Shown here: positions 26,002 through 35,540 of the stretch, piece after piece
Numbering within the stretch: the first letter of the stretch is position 1
How the letters are laid out: every line of letters starts with the position of its first letter
From: DASZOC01 sp035550975
Lineage (GTDB): Bacteria; Actinomycetota; CADDZG01; WHSQ01
Length of the DNA: 56,456 bases
Direction of reading: 5' to 3'
Assembly: GCA_035550975.1 (NCBI GenBank)
Contig: DASZOC010000014.1
Span: 1 to 56,456, forward strand
Translations under genes and position numbers: made by a program
The notes under the pieces: model-generated
Told to the model about the DNA's origin: nothing
The model's database searches: none
Seen by the model: the letters and a program-made list of their open reading frames with translations, nothing else

Positions 26002-27714
26002 CTACGGAGCCTGCCAGGGTGGTTTCTGGGTCCGTCTCGGGTCCACCCACGCGAAAGAGACGCTCGAAGCGCGCGGCCCCACCTCGATCGTGTTCGTCGC
26101 GCGGCCTGCAGTGACCGCGGGCAGGATCCCGCTCGGGTTGTAGCACCGACCGCGATAGTCGGAGAAGCAGCCGCCATCCATGTCCGTCTTACGAGAGTCC
26201 TGACTCGTGACCACGAGGACCACCCGGTGCCCCTTGTCGAGGACGACTGCAGTGGGCTGCAGCTCGAGGTCCCACTCGTAGGTCTTACCGGGTTCCATCT
26301 CCAGCCACTCGTGCTCTTTGCGCCACGTGTGCGAGTCCGCGTACCCATGGGAGATGCGCTCCCAGGAACCGTCCGGAGCTTCGTCGATGAGATAGGCGAC
26401 CCACTTCGTGGAGGTCTGGTTGCTCGACGCTTCCAGGTGAACGGTCGGCTGCCCGTTGATCATGCGCGGCGCGGACAGCGGCCGCGAGCGGAAGACCGCG
26501 CTGCTGTCGGTCCACGAGTGTCGGTACGACGGAACGTCGTCGACGTAGGACACCTCGCCCGCTTGCGGCCGGCGCGCACCGAATCCTCCCTGCTCGTCCG
26601 GATAGAAGGTGACCCATTCGCTCGGCTCTAGCGGCCAGTCATCACCCTCGTGCCACATGCCTTTCGAGTCCTCTACGAGGAGCCGCGGCTCGTACTTCAG
26701 ACCGTTCTCCTTGCCGAACAAGGCGGTGTCGAGCCACCGGTGACGGATCTCGTCGAAGTTGACGATGCCGGGATATCCCGTCATGTCGGGCCAGCCGTGG
26801 TACCACCAACCGAAGATCCCGTACTTGGGGTAGTCGTCGGGAAGCGCGTCCCAGTACATCTGGCTGTGGTCCGGGTGCACGTTGAGATCGACGAAACCGT
26901 GTGTCAGCAGCACCGGGATCTGCGCTTTGGGCGTGTGCCTCGAAAGATCGCGATCGGCCCACTTCTCCGTGAAAGGACCCTCGTACCGGGAGAAGTCCAG
27001 CGTCGTCTGACCCCGGCAGGTCGACGCCTGCGCCGTGACGGCTTGTGGATCCGGGTACGTGGAAGGAACCATCTCGATCCCTTCGTACAGCGGGCCGTTG
27101 AACTGGTCCTCGAACTTCGCTCCCTGCAGCCACTCGTCCTGGTAGTAGGAGACGACGGGCGCGTGAGCCAGCGCCGCAGTGAGATCGGGGACGGACGTAT
27201 GCGCCACGACCGAGCCCATCCCGGGATGGCTCACTCCGTCGGACACGATTACGTCGTTCGACCATTCTTGCTTGCGGATCCACTGCGCGAACACCTTCGC
27301 GTCGGAGCGATCGGCGCTGCCACCGAAGTCCAGACAACCCTCGCTTCCCATCGTGCCGCGGGCATCGGCCTCGACATACGCGGCTCCGCGTTCGACGAAC
27401 ATGAGCCAGTCGGGATTCAGGCCACGCGGGTTCAGGCCTCGGTCGAGCGGCTGGTAGGGGCTGATCTCGAGCAGCGTCGGGATCTTCTTTCCGGCCTCGA
27501 GCCCCTTCGGCAGGAACACCGTCAGGGACAGCTGCGTCCCGTCCTTCGCCTCGATGTAATAGTTGGATCGGTCGAAGCCTGAGTAACGAGGCTGGCTCAG
27601 CGTCTTACGCCACCGCTCGGGCGACCACCGCTTCGACCCGCCGGACGCGAGCGCCGGCGCGGCGAGGAAAGACACCGCCACAAAGAGCGCGAGGAGACGC
27701 CGGACCAAGGCCAT
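26002..27714 (-). CDS. Secreted CocE/NonD-type hydrolase (X-Pro dipeptidyl-peptidase S15 family)
   Basis: A 570-residue exported enzyme. A signal peptide (MALVRRLLALFVAVSFLAAP) precedes an alpha/beta hydrolase domain with the S15 nucleophile motif GVSHPG (Ser162), THGFVD and a histidine candidate in WYHGWP. The C-terminal third (after HSWTDSSAV) is the family's jelly-roll domain (PX-pro_C). Relatives hydrolyse esters, acyl groups or X-Pro peptides; the substrate is not defined here. It stands alone upstream of the atp operon end. Confidence 0.9.
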   Translation of the reverse strand: MALVRRLLALFVAVSFLAAPALASGGSKRWSPERWRKTLSQPRYSGFDRSNYYIEAKDGTQLSLTVFLPKGLEAGKKIPTLLEISPYQPLDRGLNPRGLNPDWLMFVERGAAYVEADARGTMGSEGCLDFGGSADRSDAKVFAQWIRKQEWSNDVIVSDGVSHPGMGSVVAHTSVPDLTAALAHAPVVSYYQDEWLQGAKFEDQFNGPLYEGIEMVPSTYPDPQAVTAQASTCRGQTTLDFSRYEGPFTEKWADRDLSRHTPKAQIPVLLTHGFVDLNVHPDHSQMYWDALPDDYPKYGIFGWWYHGWPDMTGYPGIVNFDEIRHRWLDTALFGKENGLKYEPRLLVEDSKGMWHEGDDWPLEPSEWVTFYPDEQGGFGARRPQAGEVSYVDDVPSYRHSWTDSSAVFRSRPLSAPRMINGQPTVHLEASSNQTSTKWVAYLIDEAPDGSWERISHGYADSHTWRKEHEWLEMEPGKTYEWDLELQPTAVVLDKGHRVVLVVTSQDSRKTDMDGGCFSDYRGRCYNPSGILPAVTAGRATNTIEVGPRASSVSFAWVDPRRTQKPPWQAP

Positions 27715-27758
27715 GCCGTGAGGTTCGGCGCCGCCGGATAGAACCCTTCCGCGTCCTG

Positions 27759-28178
27759 CTAGCGCTGACCCCGGCTCGCGGCGACCTCGTCGGCGGCCAG
27801 AGCCGCGCGCAGGTGAGCCTCACCGCGTTGCTCCGAGTCGCGGTCGGCATCCTGCTGACGGCGGAGCTCCGCGATCCGCTGCTTGATCTCGTCGGCAGTG
27901 ATCTCGCCCGTCGCCTCGGCATCGTCGGCGAGGACAATGACGTGATAGTCGTTACCGTCTCCGTTGGCCTCCAGGAAGCCGCCCGTGACCAGGAAGACCT
28001 CGCGGTTGGAACCGGACACGACGGTGACCGTTCCGGGTACGAGGGCCGCGAGGAACGGGATGTGGTTGAACATGATCCCGAACTCGCCCTCCGGCGACCG
28101 AGCGATGACCAGCTCGGCCTCGCCTTCCCAGATCGCCTCTTCGGGCGACACGATCGACACCTGCATACGGGTCGCCAT
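27759..28178 (-). CDS. atpC: ATP synthase F1, epsilon subunit
   Basis: A 139-residue epsilon subunit. The beta-sandwich domain (MQVSIVSPEEAIWEGEAELV ... FLVTGGFLEA) is followed by the helical hairpin (ADEIKQRIAELRRQQDADRD). ATG 28178 has AGAAGGTGA upstream. Last gene of the operon, separated from atpD by 165 bp that hold a nested inverted-repeat element, an unusual gap in an otherwise tight operon. Confidence 0.96.
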   Translation of the reverse strand: MATRMQVSIVSPEEAIWEGEAELVIARSPEGEFGIMFNHIPFLAALVPGTVTVVSGSNREVFLVTGGFLEANGDGNDYHVIVLADDAEATGEITADEIKQRIAELRRQQDADRDSEQRGEAHLRAALAADEVAASRGQR

Positions 28179-28207
28179 CAGCGGTTCACCTTCTCCCGAG
28201 AGCTAGG

Positions 28208-28315
28208 CGCTGGCGAGTGAAAAGCGCACCAGGCAAGGCCGCAGGGAGCGTGCGTACCCAGAGGGTACGTGCGCGACCGAGAACGCCGCCTGGGGCAGCT
28301 TTGCAGCCGCCAGCG
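28208..28315. other. Nested inverted-repeat / structured RNA element between atpD and atpC
   Basis: Three nested pairings fill 108 bp. The outer 8-bp stem is CGCTGGCG (28208-28215) with CGCCAGCG (28308-28315). Inside is CCAGGC (28229-28234) with GCCTGG (28288-28293), extended by GC/GC beyond one mismatch and by GGC/GCC past an AA bulge. At the core is CGTACCC-AGA-GGGTACG (28253-28269), which lengthens to 12 bp on the plus strand through two G-U pairs and GCG/CGC. A side hairpin GGCAGC-TTT-GCAGCC (28294-28308) competes with the outer pairs. The wobbles favour a plus-strand RNA, antisense to the operon. I know no family it matches. Confidence 0.6.
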
Positions 28316-28343
28316 ACAGCGATTCGGGGGGAGGTGATCCGCA

Positions 28344-29789
28344 TCAGTCCTGTAGTTCCTTGGCTTTGGCTTCTGCTTCCTCGATCCCGCCGACCATGTA
28401 GAACGCCTGCTCGGGAAGGTGGTCGTAGGCCCCTTCTGCGAGCGCCTTGAACGACTCGATCGTCTCGCCCACGGGCACGTACTTACCCGGGATGCCGGTG
28501 AACTGCTCGGCGACGAAGAACGGCTGGCTGAGGAAGCGCTGGATCTTGCGAGCGCGCTGGACGGTGATCTTGTCTTCTTCCGACAGCTCGTCGATACCGA
28601 GGATCGCGATGATGTCCTGGAGGTCTTTGTAGCGCTGCAGGATGCGTTGCACGGTCAGTGCGACGTTGTAGTGCTCGTCACCGACGTACCGGGGGTCGAG
28701 GATGCGCGACGTCGAGTCGAGCGGGTCGACGGCCGGGTAGATGCCGAGCTCGGAGATCTGACGGGAGAGCACCGTGGTTGCGTCGAGGTGCGCGAACGTC
28801 GTGTGCGGAGCCGGGTCGGTGATGTCGTCCGCGGGGACGTAGATCGCCTGCAGCGACGTGATCGACCGCCCCTTCGTCGAGGTGATCCGCTCTTGCAGCT
28901 CGCCCATCTCCTCCGACAGTGTCGGCTGGTAACCGACCGCCGAAGGCATGCGGCCGAGCAGCGTCGAGACCTCGGACCCTGCCTGCACGAAACGGAAGAT
29001 GTTGTCGACGAACAGCAACACGTCCTGGTGCTCGCGGTCGCGGAAGTACTCGGCCATGGTGAGAGCCGAGAGAGCGACACGCAGACGCACCCCCGGAGGC
29101 TCGTCCATCTGGCCGTAGACGAGAGCGGTCTTCTCGAGCACGCCCGATTCCTTCATCTCGAGCCACAGGTCGGTGCCCTCACGGGTTCGCTCGCCGACAC
29201 CAGCGAAGACCGAGACGCCTCCATGCTCTTGGGCGACGCGCTGGATCATCTCCATGATGACGACGGTTTTTCCGACGCCGGCGCCGCCGAACATCCCGAT
29301 CTTTCCACCCTGCACGTAAGGCTCGAGAAGGTCGATGACCTTGATACCGGTCTCGAACATCTCGGTCTTCGGCTCGAGCTCGTCGAAGGGAGGCGCCTGC
29401 CGGTGGATCGGCCAGCGCTCGGTGTCCTCCGGGATCGTCGACCCGTCGACCGGCTCTCCGAGGACGTTGTAGACGTGCCCGAGGGTGTTGGGGCCGACCG
29501 GGACCGTGATCGGGGCACCCGTGTTGTGAACGGGAGCGCCCCGCACCAAACCGTCCGTCTGTTTCATGCAGATCGCCTTGACGACGTTCTCACCGATGTG
29601 CTGGCTCACCTCGGCGGTGATGGTGTCGGTCTTGCCCTCGACCGTCCGCTCGACCGTCAGCGCGAAGCCCAGCTCGGGGAGGTCGTTCGGAGGGAACTCG
29701 ACCTCGATGACGGGCCCGGTGATCCTGAGGATGCGGCCGTCTGCTTCTGCTTTACCGCTGTGGGCCAACCTCTCTTCGGTTACTGCCAT
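28344..29789 (-). CDS. atpD: ATP synthase F1, beta subunit
   Basis: The 481-residue catalytic subunit. Walker A GGAGVGKT at 168-175, the GERTREG loop, VLLFVDNIFRF and the arginine/Glu catalytic segments are intact. It alternates with AtpA in the hexamer. It lies 11 bp downstream of atpG. Confidence 0.98.
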   Translation of the reverse strand: MAVTEERLAHSGKAEADGRILRITGPVIEVEFPPNDLPELGFALTVERTVEGKTDTITAEVSQHIGENVVKAICMKQTDGLVRGAPVHNTGAPITVPVGPNTLGHVYNVLGEPVDGSTIPEDTERWPIHRQAPPFDELEPKTEMFETGIKVIDLLEPYVQGGKIGMFGGAGVGKTVVIMEMIQRVAQEHGGVSVFAGVGERTREGTDLWLEMKESGVLEKTALVYGQMDEPPGVRLRVALSALTMAEYFRDREHQDVLLFVDNIFRFVQAGSEVSTLLGRMPSAVGYQPTLSEEMGELQERITSTKGRSITSLQAIYVPADDITDPAPHTTFAHLDATTVLSRQISELGIYPAVDPLDSTSRILDPRYVGDEHYNVALTVQRILQRYKDLQDIIAILGIDELSEEDKITVQRARKIQRFLSQPFFVAEQFTGIPGKYVPVGETIESFKALAEGAYDHLPEQAFYMVGGIEEAEAKAKELQD

Positions 29790-29800
29790 GTCGTCGCCTC

Positions 29801-30697
29801 CTAGTGCGTGTCGGTAGCGGCGGCCTCGGAGAGGGCTTCCGCCCCGCCGATGACCTCCATGATCTCGGTCGTGATCTCTGCCTGTCTCGCCTGGTTGTAG
29901 TCACGGGTCAGGTTGCCGATGAGCTCGTCGGCGTTGTCGGTGGCGGCCTTCATCGCGCGGCGTCGGGCGGCGTGCTCGGACGCCGCGGCCTCGAGCATGC
30001 CCTGCAGCACCGCCCCCTCGATGTAGCGGGGAAGAAGGAAGCCGAGGATGTCTTCGGGCTCGGGCTCGAAGATGTAACCCGCCTTCTTGCCGCCTGCATC
30101 GGCAGGTTCTCCCTTGATGTCCTCGGTCTCGGCCGGAAGGAGCTTCACGACGACCGGGCGTTGCGTGAGGGCCGATTCATAACGCGTGTACGCGAGGCGG
30201 ACCTCGTCGACGTCACCGTTCTCGAACGCGGTGACTGCAGCGCGCGCCACATTGCGAGCGTCGTGGATCGACGGCTGATCGGAGCCACCGGTCCACGAGT
30301 CGGTGACGTCGTAGCCCCGGAAGCGGAAGTAGCTGAGCGCTTTCTTGCCCGAAAGGAACAATCGGGTCTCGCCGTGGCTAGCCATGTCCCGTTCGGCGGC
30401 CCGGATGACGTTCGTGTTGTAGGCGCCGGCGAGACCTCTATCGGCCGAGATCACGACCATGCCGACGCGGCCCTTGCCCTCGCGCGGCTTCAGCAGGGGG
30501 TGGTCGATGTTGCCCGCGTTCTGGGCGACCGACGCCATCAGCTCGCGCATGGTCTCGGCATACGGACGAGCCGCCTCGACGCGACGCTGTGCCTTGATGA
30601 TCCGCGACGACGCGATCAGCTCCATCGCGCGCGTGATCTTCTGGGTCGACTTGACCGAGACGATCCTGCGCTTGACTGCCCGGAGCTGTCCTGCCAT
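29801..30697 (-). CDS. atpG: ATP synthase F1, gamma subunit
   Basis: A 298-residue rotor shaft. The N-terminal coiled coil (LRAVKRRIVSVKSTQKITRA) and the C-terminal partner helix (LIGNLTRDYNQARQAEITTE) are typical; the Rossmann-like central domain has VVISADRGLAGAYNTNV. Length is normal. It lies 14 bp after atpA. Confidence 0.97.
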   Translation of the reverse strand: MAGQLRAVKRRIVSVKSTQKITRAMELIASSRIIKAQRRVEAARPYAETMRELMASVAQNAGNIDHPLLKPREGKGRVGMVVISADRGLAGAYNTNVIRAAERDMASHGETRLFLSGKKALSYFRFRGYDVTDSWTGGSDQPSIHDARNVARAAVTAFENGDVDEVRLAYTRYESALTQRPVVVKLLPAETEDIKGEPADAGGKKAGYIFEPEPEDILGFLLPRYIEGAVLQGMLEAAASEHAARRRAMKAATDNADELIGNLTRDYNQARQAEITTEIMEVIGGAEALSEAAATDTH

Positions 30698-30711
30698 CTA
30701 TCCGTCCTTCG

Positions 30712-32354
<1,643 letters not shown>

Positions 32355-32355
<1 letters not shown>

Positions 32356-32888
32356 TAGTGACTCACCTGCTCCTTCAACTGATCGAGACGGTGCTTGATC
32401 GAACCGTCGATGACTGTGTCCCCAACCTTGGCGACGACACCACCGAGAACGGAGGGGTCGACGATGACCTTCACGGTGACTCGCTTGTTCGTTGCCTTCG
32501 ACAGCGAAACGGCAAGGTCGGCCTGCTGCTTGTCGTCCAGCGGCACCGCGGTGCGGACCTCGGCGACCACCATCTGCCGCGCGTCGGCGGCCAGCTGCGA
32601 CACCTGCTCGAGTATCTGAGGGAGCTGGCGCGCGCGGCCCTGGGTCACGATGAAGCTCAGGAGGCCGAGCGTGTGCGGTGACACTTTGTCGACGAGGAGC
32701 TCTTCGAGCACCTTCTCGCGCTGCTCTTTGTCGATCCCCTGGTCGCTCAGCGCCTGCTTGAGCTCGTGGTTCTGCTCGAGCAGCTTGCCGAACCGGAACA
32801 GCTCGTCCTCGACGCGATCGAGCTCACCCTCGGCCTGCACGACCTTGAAAAGAGCCTCCGCGTATCCCTGGACGAGAGCGTCGGCCAT
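32355..32888 (-). CDS. atpH: ATP synthase F1, delta subunit
   Basis: A 177-residue stator subunit with the OSCP fold: N-terminal helices (VQGYAEALFKVVQAEGELDR) and the C-terminal VDPSVLGGVVAKVGDTVIDGS signature. It joins F1 to the b-subunit stalk. Its ATG overlaps the atpF stop (TGATG at 32888). Confidence 0.96.
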
Positions 32889-33460
32889 CAGCTGCGTCCG
32901 TTGCCGCTCATGGTGCCGACCTCTTTGATGTAGGCGTCCACCAGCTCCCGGTGCGTGGAGCCGTCGAGCGCGCGGCCGACGACCTTCTCGGCAAGCTCGA
33001 TAGCGAGGTCGCCGACGGTCGATTGCAGCTCCGTGACGGTCCGGTTCCGCTCGGCCTCCAGCTGCTCTTGCGCCCGCTCGACTATCTGCTGGGCGTCGGC
33101 CTCCGCCTTCGCTATCAGGTCCTTACGCACCTGCTCGGCGGACTGACGGGCTTCCTCGATGATGCGGTTGGCCTCGCCGCGCGCGTCGGCGATCTGCTTC
33201 TCGTACTCGGCGCGCTCGCGTTCGGCCTCGGCCTTCGCACGCTCGGCCGCTTCGAGATCGCTCTGGATCTGCTTCTCGCGCGCCTCCACCGCCTCCTTGA
33301 GCTTGGGGAAGGCGAACTTGTTGAGCACCCAGAGCACGGCGAGGAACGCGACCGCGCCCCAGATCAACTCGGCCATGTCGGGCAGGATCAAGTCGGTGCC
33401 GGAAGGCTCCGCCTCCCCCTCGGCAGCAGCGAAGGTGAAGATGCTTGCTACTAATCCCAT
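32888..33460 (-). CDS. atpF: ATP synthase F0, b subunit
   Basis: A 190-residue peripheral stalk subunit. One membrane helix (AELIWGAVAFLAVLWVLNKF, near residues 30-50) is followed by a long charged coiled coil. The first about 25 residues hold a Glu-rich stretch ahead of the membrane segment. Overlaps atpH by one base; atpE lies 9 bp upstream. Confidence 0.95.
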   Translation of the reverse strand: MGLVASIFTFAAAEGEAEPSGTDLILPDMAELIWGAVAFLAVLWVLNKFAFPKLKEAVEAREKQIQSDLEAAERAKAEAERERAEYEKQIADARGEANRIIEEARQSAEQVRKDLIAKAEADAQQIVERAQEQLEAERNRTVTELQSTVGDLAIELAEKVVGRALDGSTHRELVDAYIKEVGTMSGNGRS

Positions 33461-33469
33461 GGCTATCTC

Positions 33470-33736
33470 CTAGAGGATGAAGGCGAGAACGAAACCGAAA
33501 AGGGCGAGGGCCTCGATCAGCGCGAAGCCCAGGAACATCGTCGTCCGCGTCTCACCGGCGGTCTCCGGCTGGCGAGCCATCGCTTCGATCGCGCTGGCGA
33601 AGACGAGGCCGATGCCGATGCCCGGGCCGATGGCGCCGAGGCCGTAGACGAGACCGTGCGCGACGGCACGCAGGCCCTCGTCCGTCATCCCGGCGGTCTC
33701 TGCTTCCTGAGCGAGCTGGAGTGCTAGGTCGAGCAT
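33470..33736 (-). CDS. atpE: ATP synthase F0, c subunit
   Basis: An 88-residue two-helix proteolipid. The first helix has the Gly motif GLGAIGPGIGIG and the second the ion-binding Glu75 in ALIEALALFGF. Glu is followed by Ala instead of Ser/Thr, and no Gln sits at the sodium-ligand place of helix 1, so proton coupling is expected. The N-terminus is somewhat extended. Confidence 0.96.
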   Translation of the reverse strand: MLDLALQLAQEAETAGMTDEGLRAVAHGLVYGLGAIGPGIGIGLVFASAIEAMARQPETAGETRTTMFLGFALIEALALFGFVLAFIL

Positions 33737-33751
33737 CTATCTCCTCCTGAT

Positions 33752-34606
33752 CTAGGCGGCTATGCCTTCGGTGACGGGACGTTGGTGCGCGTGTGCTTCG
33801 TGAGTTGGCTCGCCGGGCGTGATGTGGTCCTCGGCGCCGTGGCCGTGGACCGCCTCCGCGATGTAGAAGGCCGAGAGCATCGTGAAGATGTAGGCCTGCA
33901 TGAACACGACCAGCATCTCGAGCATCATCAGCGCGATCCCGACCGCCAGCGTCACGAGGCCCAGCGGCGATACGAAGCTGAGGTTGTTGACGAGGAAGTC
34001 GTGCGTGAACAAGAAGAAGATCGTGAGCAGCACGTGTCCGGCCATCATGTTCGCGAGGAGCCGGACCATGAGCGTCAACGGACGCACGATGAACACCGAG
34101 AAGAACTCGATCGGCGTCAGCAGGATGTAGACGAACTTCGGAACGCCCGGCGGAAAGAGGATGCCTTTGAGGTAGCCGCCCGCGCCCTGTTTCACGATCC
34201 CGACTACGTTGAAGATGATCCACGTCAGGATCGCCAGCATGAACGGGATCGCCATGCGCGACGTCGGGGCGAAGTGGATGCCGGGCACCACCGCAAGGAT
34301 GTTCATGAACAGGATGAAGAAGAAGACGCTGGCGAGGTAGCCCGCGTAGCGCGGCCCGTCTTTAGGGCCGATCACGTCGACCGCGATCTTGTCGCGCACG
34401 AACAGGTACGCGGTCTCCGCCAGGTTCTGCCCCGCTTTCGGCACGAGCGCTTTCTTGGCCGCGCCGTAGAGGAAGAACCCGACGCACAACGCAGCTCCCA
34501 CCAGCATCAGGAGCGCGACGCGGTTGAGCTCGAACGGGGTTCCCTCGAACGCGATCGGATCCCAGAAGAAGAGGTGGTTGATGTCTAGCTCGAGCGCAAG
34601 CTCCAT
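33752..34606 (-). CDS. atpB: ATP synthase F0, a subunit
   Basis: A 284-residue membrane subunit with five to six helices. The essential arginine is Arg182 in VRLLANMMAGH. The C-terminal about 30 residues form a His/Glu-rich tail (HGHGAEDH ... HEAHAHQ) outside the conserved fold. It lies 15 bp before atpE. Confidence 0.97.
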   Translation of the reverse strand: MELALELDINHLFFWDPIAFEGTPFELNRVALLMLVGAALCVGFFLYGAAKKALVPKAGQNLAETAYLFVRDKIAVDVIGPKDGPRYAGYLASVFFFILFMNILAVVPGIHFAPTSRMAIPFMLAILTWIIFNVVGIVKQGAGGYLKGILFPPGVPKFVYILLTPIEFFSVFIVRPLTLMVRLLANMMAGHVLLTIFFLFTHDFLVNNLSFVSPLGLVTLAVGIALMMLEMLVVFMQAYIFTMLSAFYIAEAVHGHGAEDHITPGEPTHEAHAHQRPVTEGIAA

Positions 34607-34616
34607 CGCGGCTCCT

Positions 34617-35012
34617 TTACGTCTCTGCCTGCAGGCGGGCGGTCGACTCCGTTCCCCGGCCGGCCACGGCCTCCCACAGAACCAGGAGGAGGTGCGTGGC
34701 GATCAGGGTGAATCCGGTGACGGGAAAGAACACGGCCCCGGTCGTCTTCAACACGAACGAGACGCCCGTAACGATCGCGAGACCGATCGTGAAGGCGACC
34801 ATAGCTGCCACGACCAGCATCCTCGGAGCGGTCTCCGCGACCTTGCCGATGACGGCGGCGGCGAAAACGAGGTTGACGAGCGTGAGCGCGAGCCCTGCGG
34901 CGCCGGAGAAGGCGAAGTGGGGACCCGCCCAGAGCCACAGCGCCACGACGAGGACCGGTGCGAGATAAAGACCCCTCACGATCATCCGGCGGACCATCTG
35001 CAGCTCGATCAC
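34617..35012 (-). CDS. ATP synthase subunit I-like membrane protein
   Basis: A 131-residue four-helix membrane protein immediately before atpB (10-bp gap), the position of AtpI, which helps assemble the c ring. The sequence is divergent: hydrophobic segments around RGLYLAPVLVVALWLWAG, AGLALTLVNLVFAAAVIG, MLVVAAMVAFTIGLAIVTG and VTGFTLIATHLLLVLWEA. The call rests mainly on position and topology. Confidence 0.75.
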   Translation of the reverse strand: MIELQMVRRMIVRGLYLAPVLVVALWLWAGPHFAFSGAAGLALTLVNLVFAAAVIGKVAETAPRMLVVAAMVAFTIGLAIVTGVSFVLKTTGAVFFPVTGFTLIATHLLLVLWEAVAGRGTESTARLQAET

Positions 35013-35027
35013 TCTGAGAGGCTCTCC

Positions 35028-35300
35028 CTAATCGTGTTGCGTGCTCTTCGCCATGTAATAGACGGTGACTACGCCGAGGGCCCACCCCACGATCGCTCCC
35101 GCGATCTGGAACCACGGCTCGCTGCCCACCAGGTCGTCGATCCAGCGCCCGGCGAACCAAAACGCCAGCACCACCCCCACGAAGCCGAAGGCGATCGATA
35201 GACCTCGAGACGCCTGCGACATCCCCTTGGCCATGTCCGCCCCGGAGCCCCCTGAGCTGGAGGTGCGGGACGTGTGGGGCCGTCGGGGAGCTTGGCTCAC
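35028..35300 (-). CDS. AtpZ/AtpI-like small membrane protein
   Basis: A 90-residue protein with two membrane helices (GLSIAFGFVGVVLAFWFAG and FQIAGAIVGWALGVVTVYYM) joined by RWIDDLVGSEPW, the pattern of AtpZ-type proteins that lead atp operons. GTG 35300 gives a disordered Ser/Arg-rich N-terminus and lacks a ribosome-binding site; ATG 35234 is a good alternative. First gene of the atp operon, 28 bp from the Rex-type operator. Confidence 0.78.
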   Translation of the reverse strand: MSQAPRRPHTSRTSSSGGSGADMAKGMSQASRGLSIAFGFVGVVLAFWFAGRWIDDLVGSEPWFQIAGAIVGWALGVVTVYYMAKSTQHD

Positions 35301-35327
35301 GAGGAGGGCACCCTAACCCACGGCGAC

Positions 35328-35347
35328 CTTGTGAAACTTTTCACAAG
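35328..35347. promoter_or_regulatory. Rex operator upstream of the ATP synthase operon
   Basis: CTTGTGAAACTTTTCACAAG is a perfect 20-bp palindrome apart from its 2-bp centre and contains TTGTGAA-N4-TTCACAA, the established Rex consensus. It lies 28-47 bp upstream of the first atp gene. Rex represses when NADH is low, and in Streptomyces it controls respiratory operons. A rex gene is not in this window. Confidence 0.8.
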
Positions 35348-35500
35348 CTACCACCCACGGCACCGCCCCGCAACCGCCCCCTCCGGCAACACGAGGTGCG
35401 CGGCCACGATGAATTTCCTGCGCGACCTCTTGCTCCCCCGATTCCTCTAGGTCGTCAGGCTCGGTCTACGTTGTGTGGAGTTGGTCGAATCCTCTAGGTG

Positions 35501-35537
35501 TGCGGAGTTAGCCGTCGAAGCGCTGCGTAACTCCGCA
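35501..35537. other. Inverted repeat just past wecA
   Basis: TGCGGAGTTA (35501-35510) and TAACTCCGCA (35528-35537) are perfect 10-bp arms with a 17-nt loop, 4 bp beyond the wecA stop. No U-run follows on the minus strand. It may protect or end the wecA transcript. The adjacent 35443-35499 stretch also has the 10-mer TCCTCTAGGT twice, 47 bp apart (35443 and 35490). Confidence 0.5.
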
Positions 35538-35540
35538 AGC

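Noticed and set aside
28419..29804. 461-codon plus-strand frame opposite atpD
   Set aside because: Shadow of the highly conserved beta subunit; no recognisable motif.
33470..33736. Sodium-driven ATP synthase
   Set aside because: The c subunit lacks the Gln/Ser sodium ligands around Glu75; proton coupling is the simpler reading.
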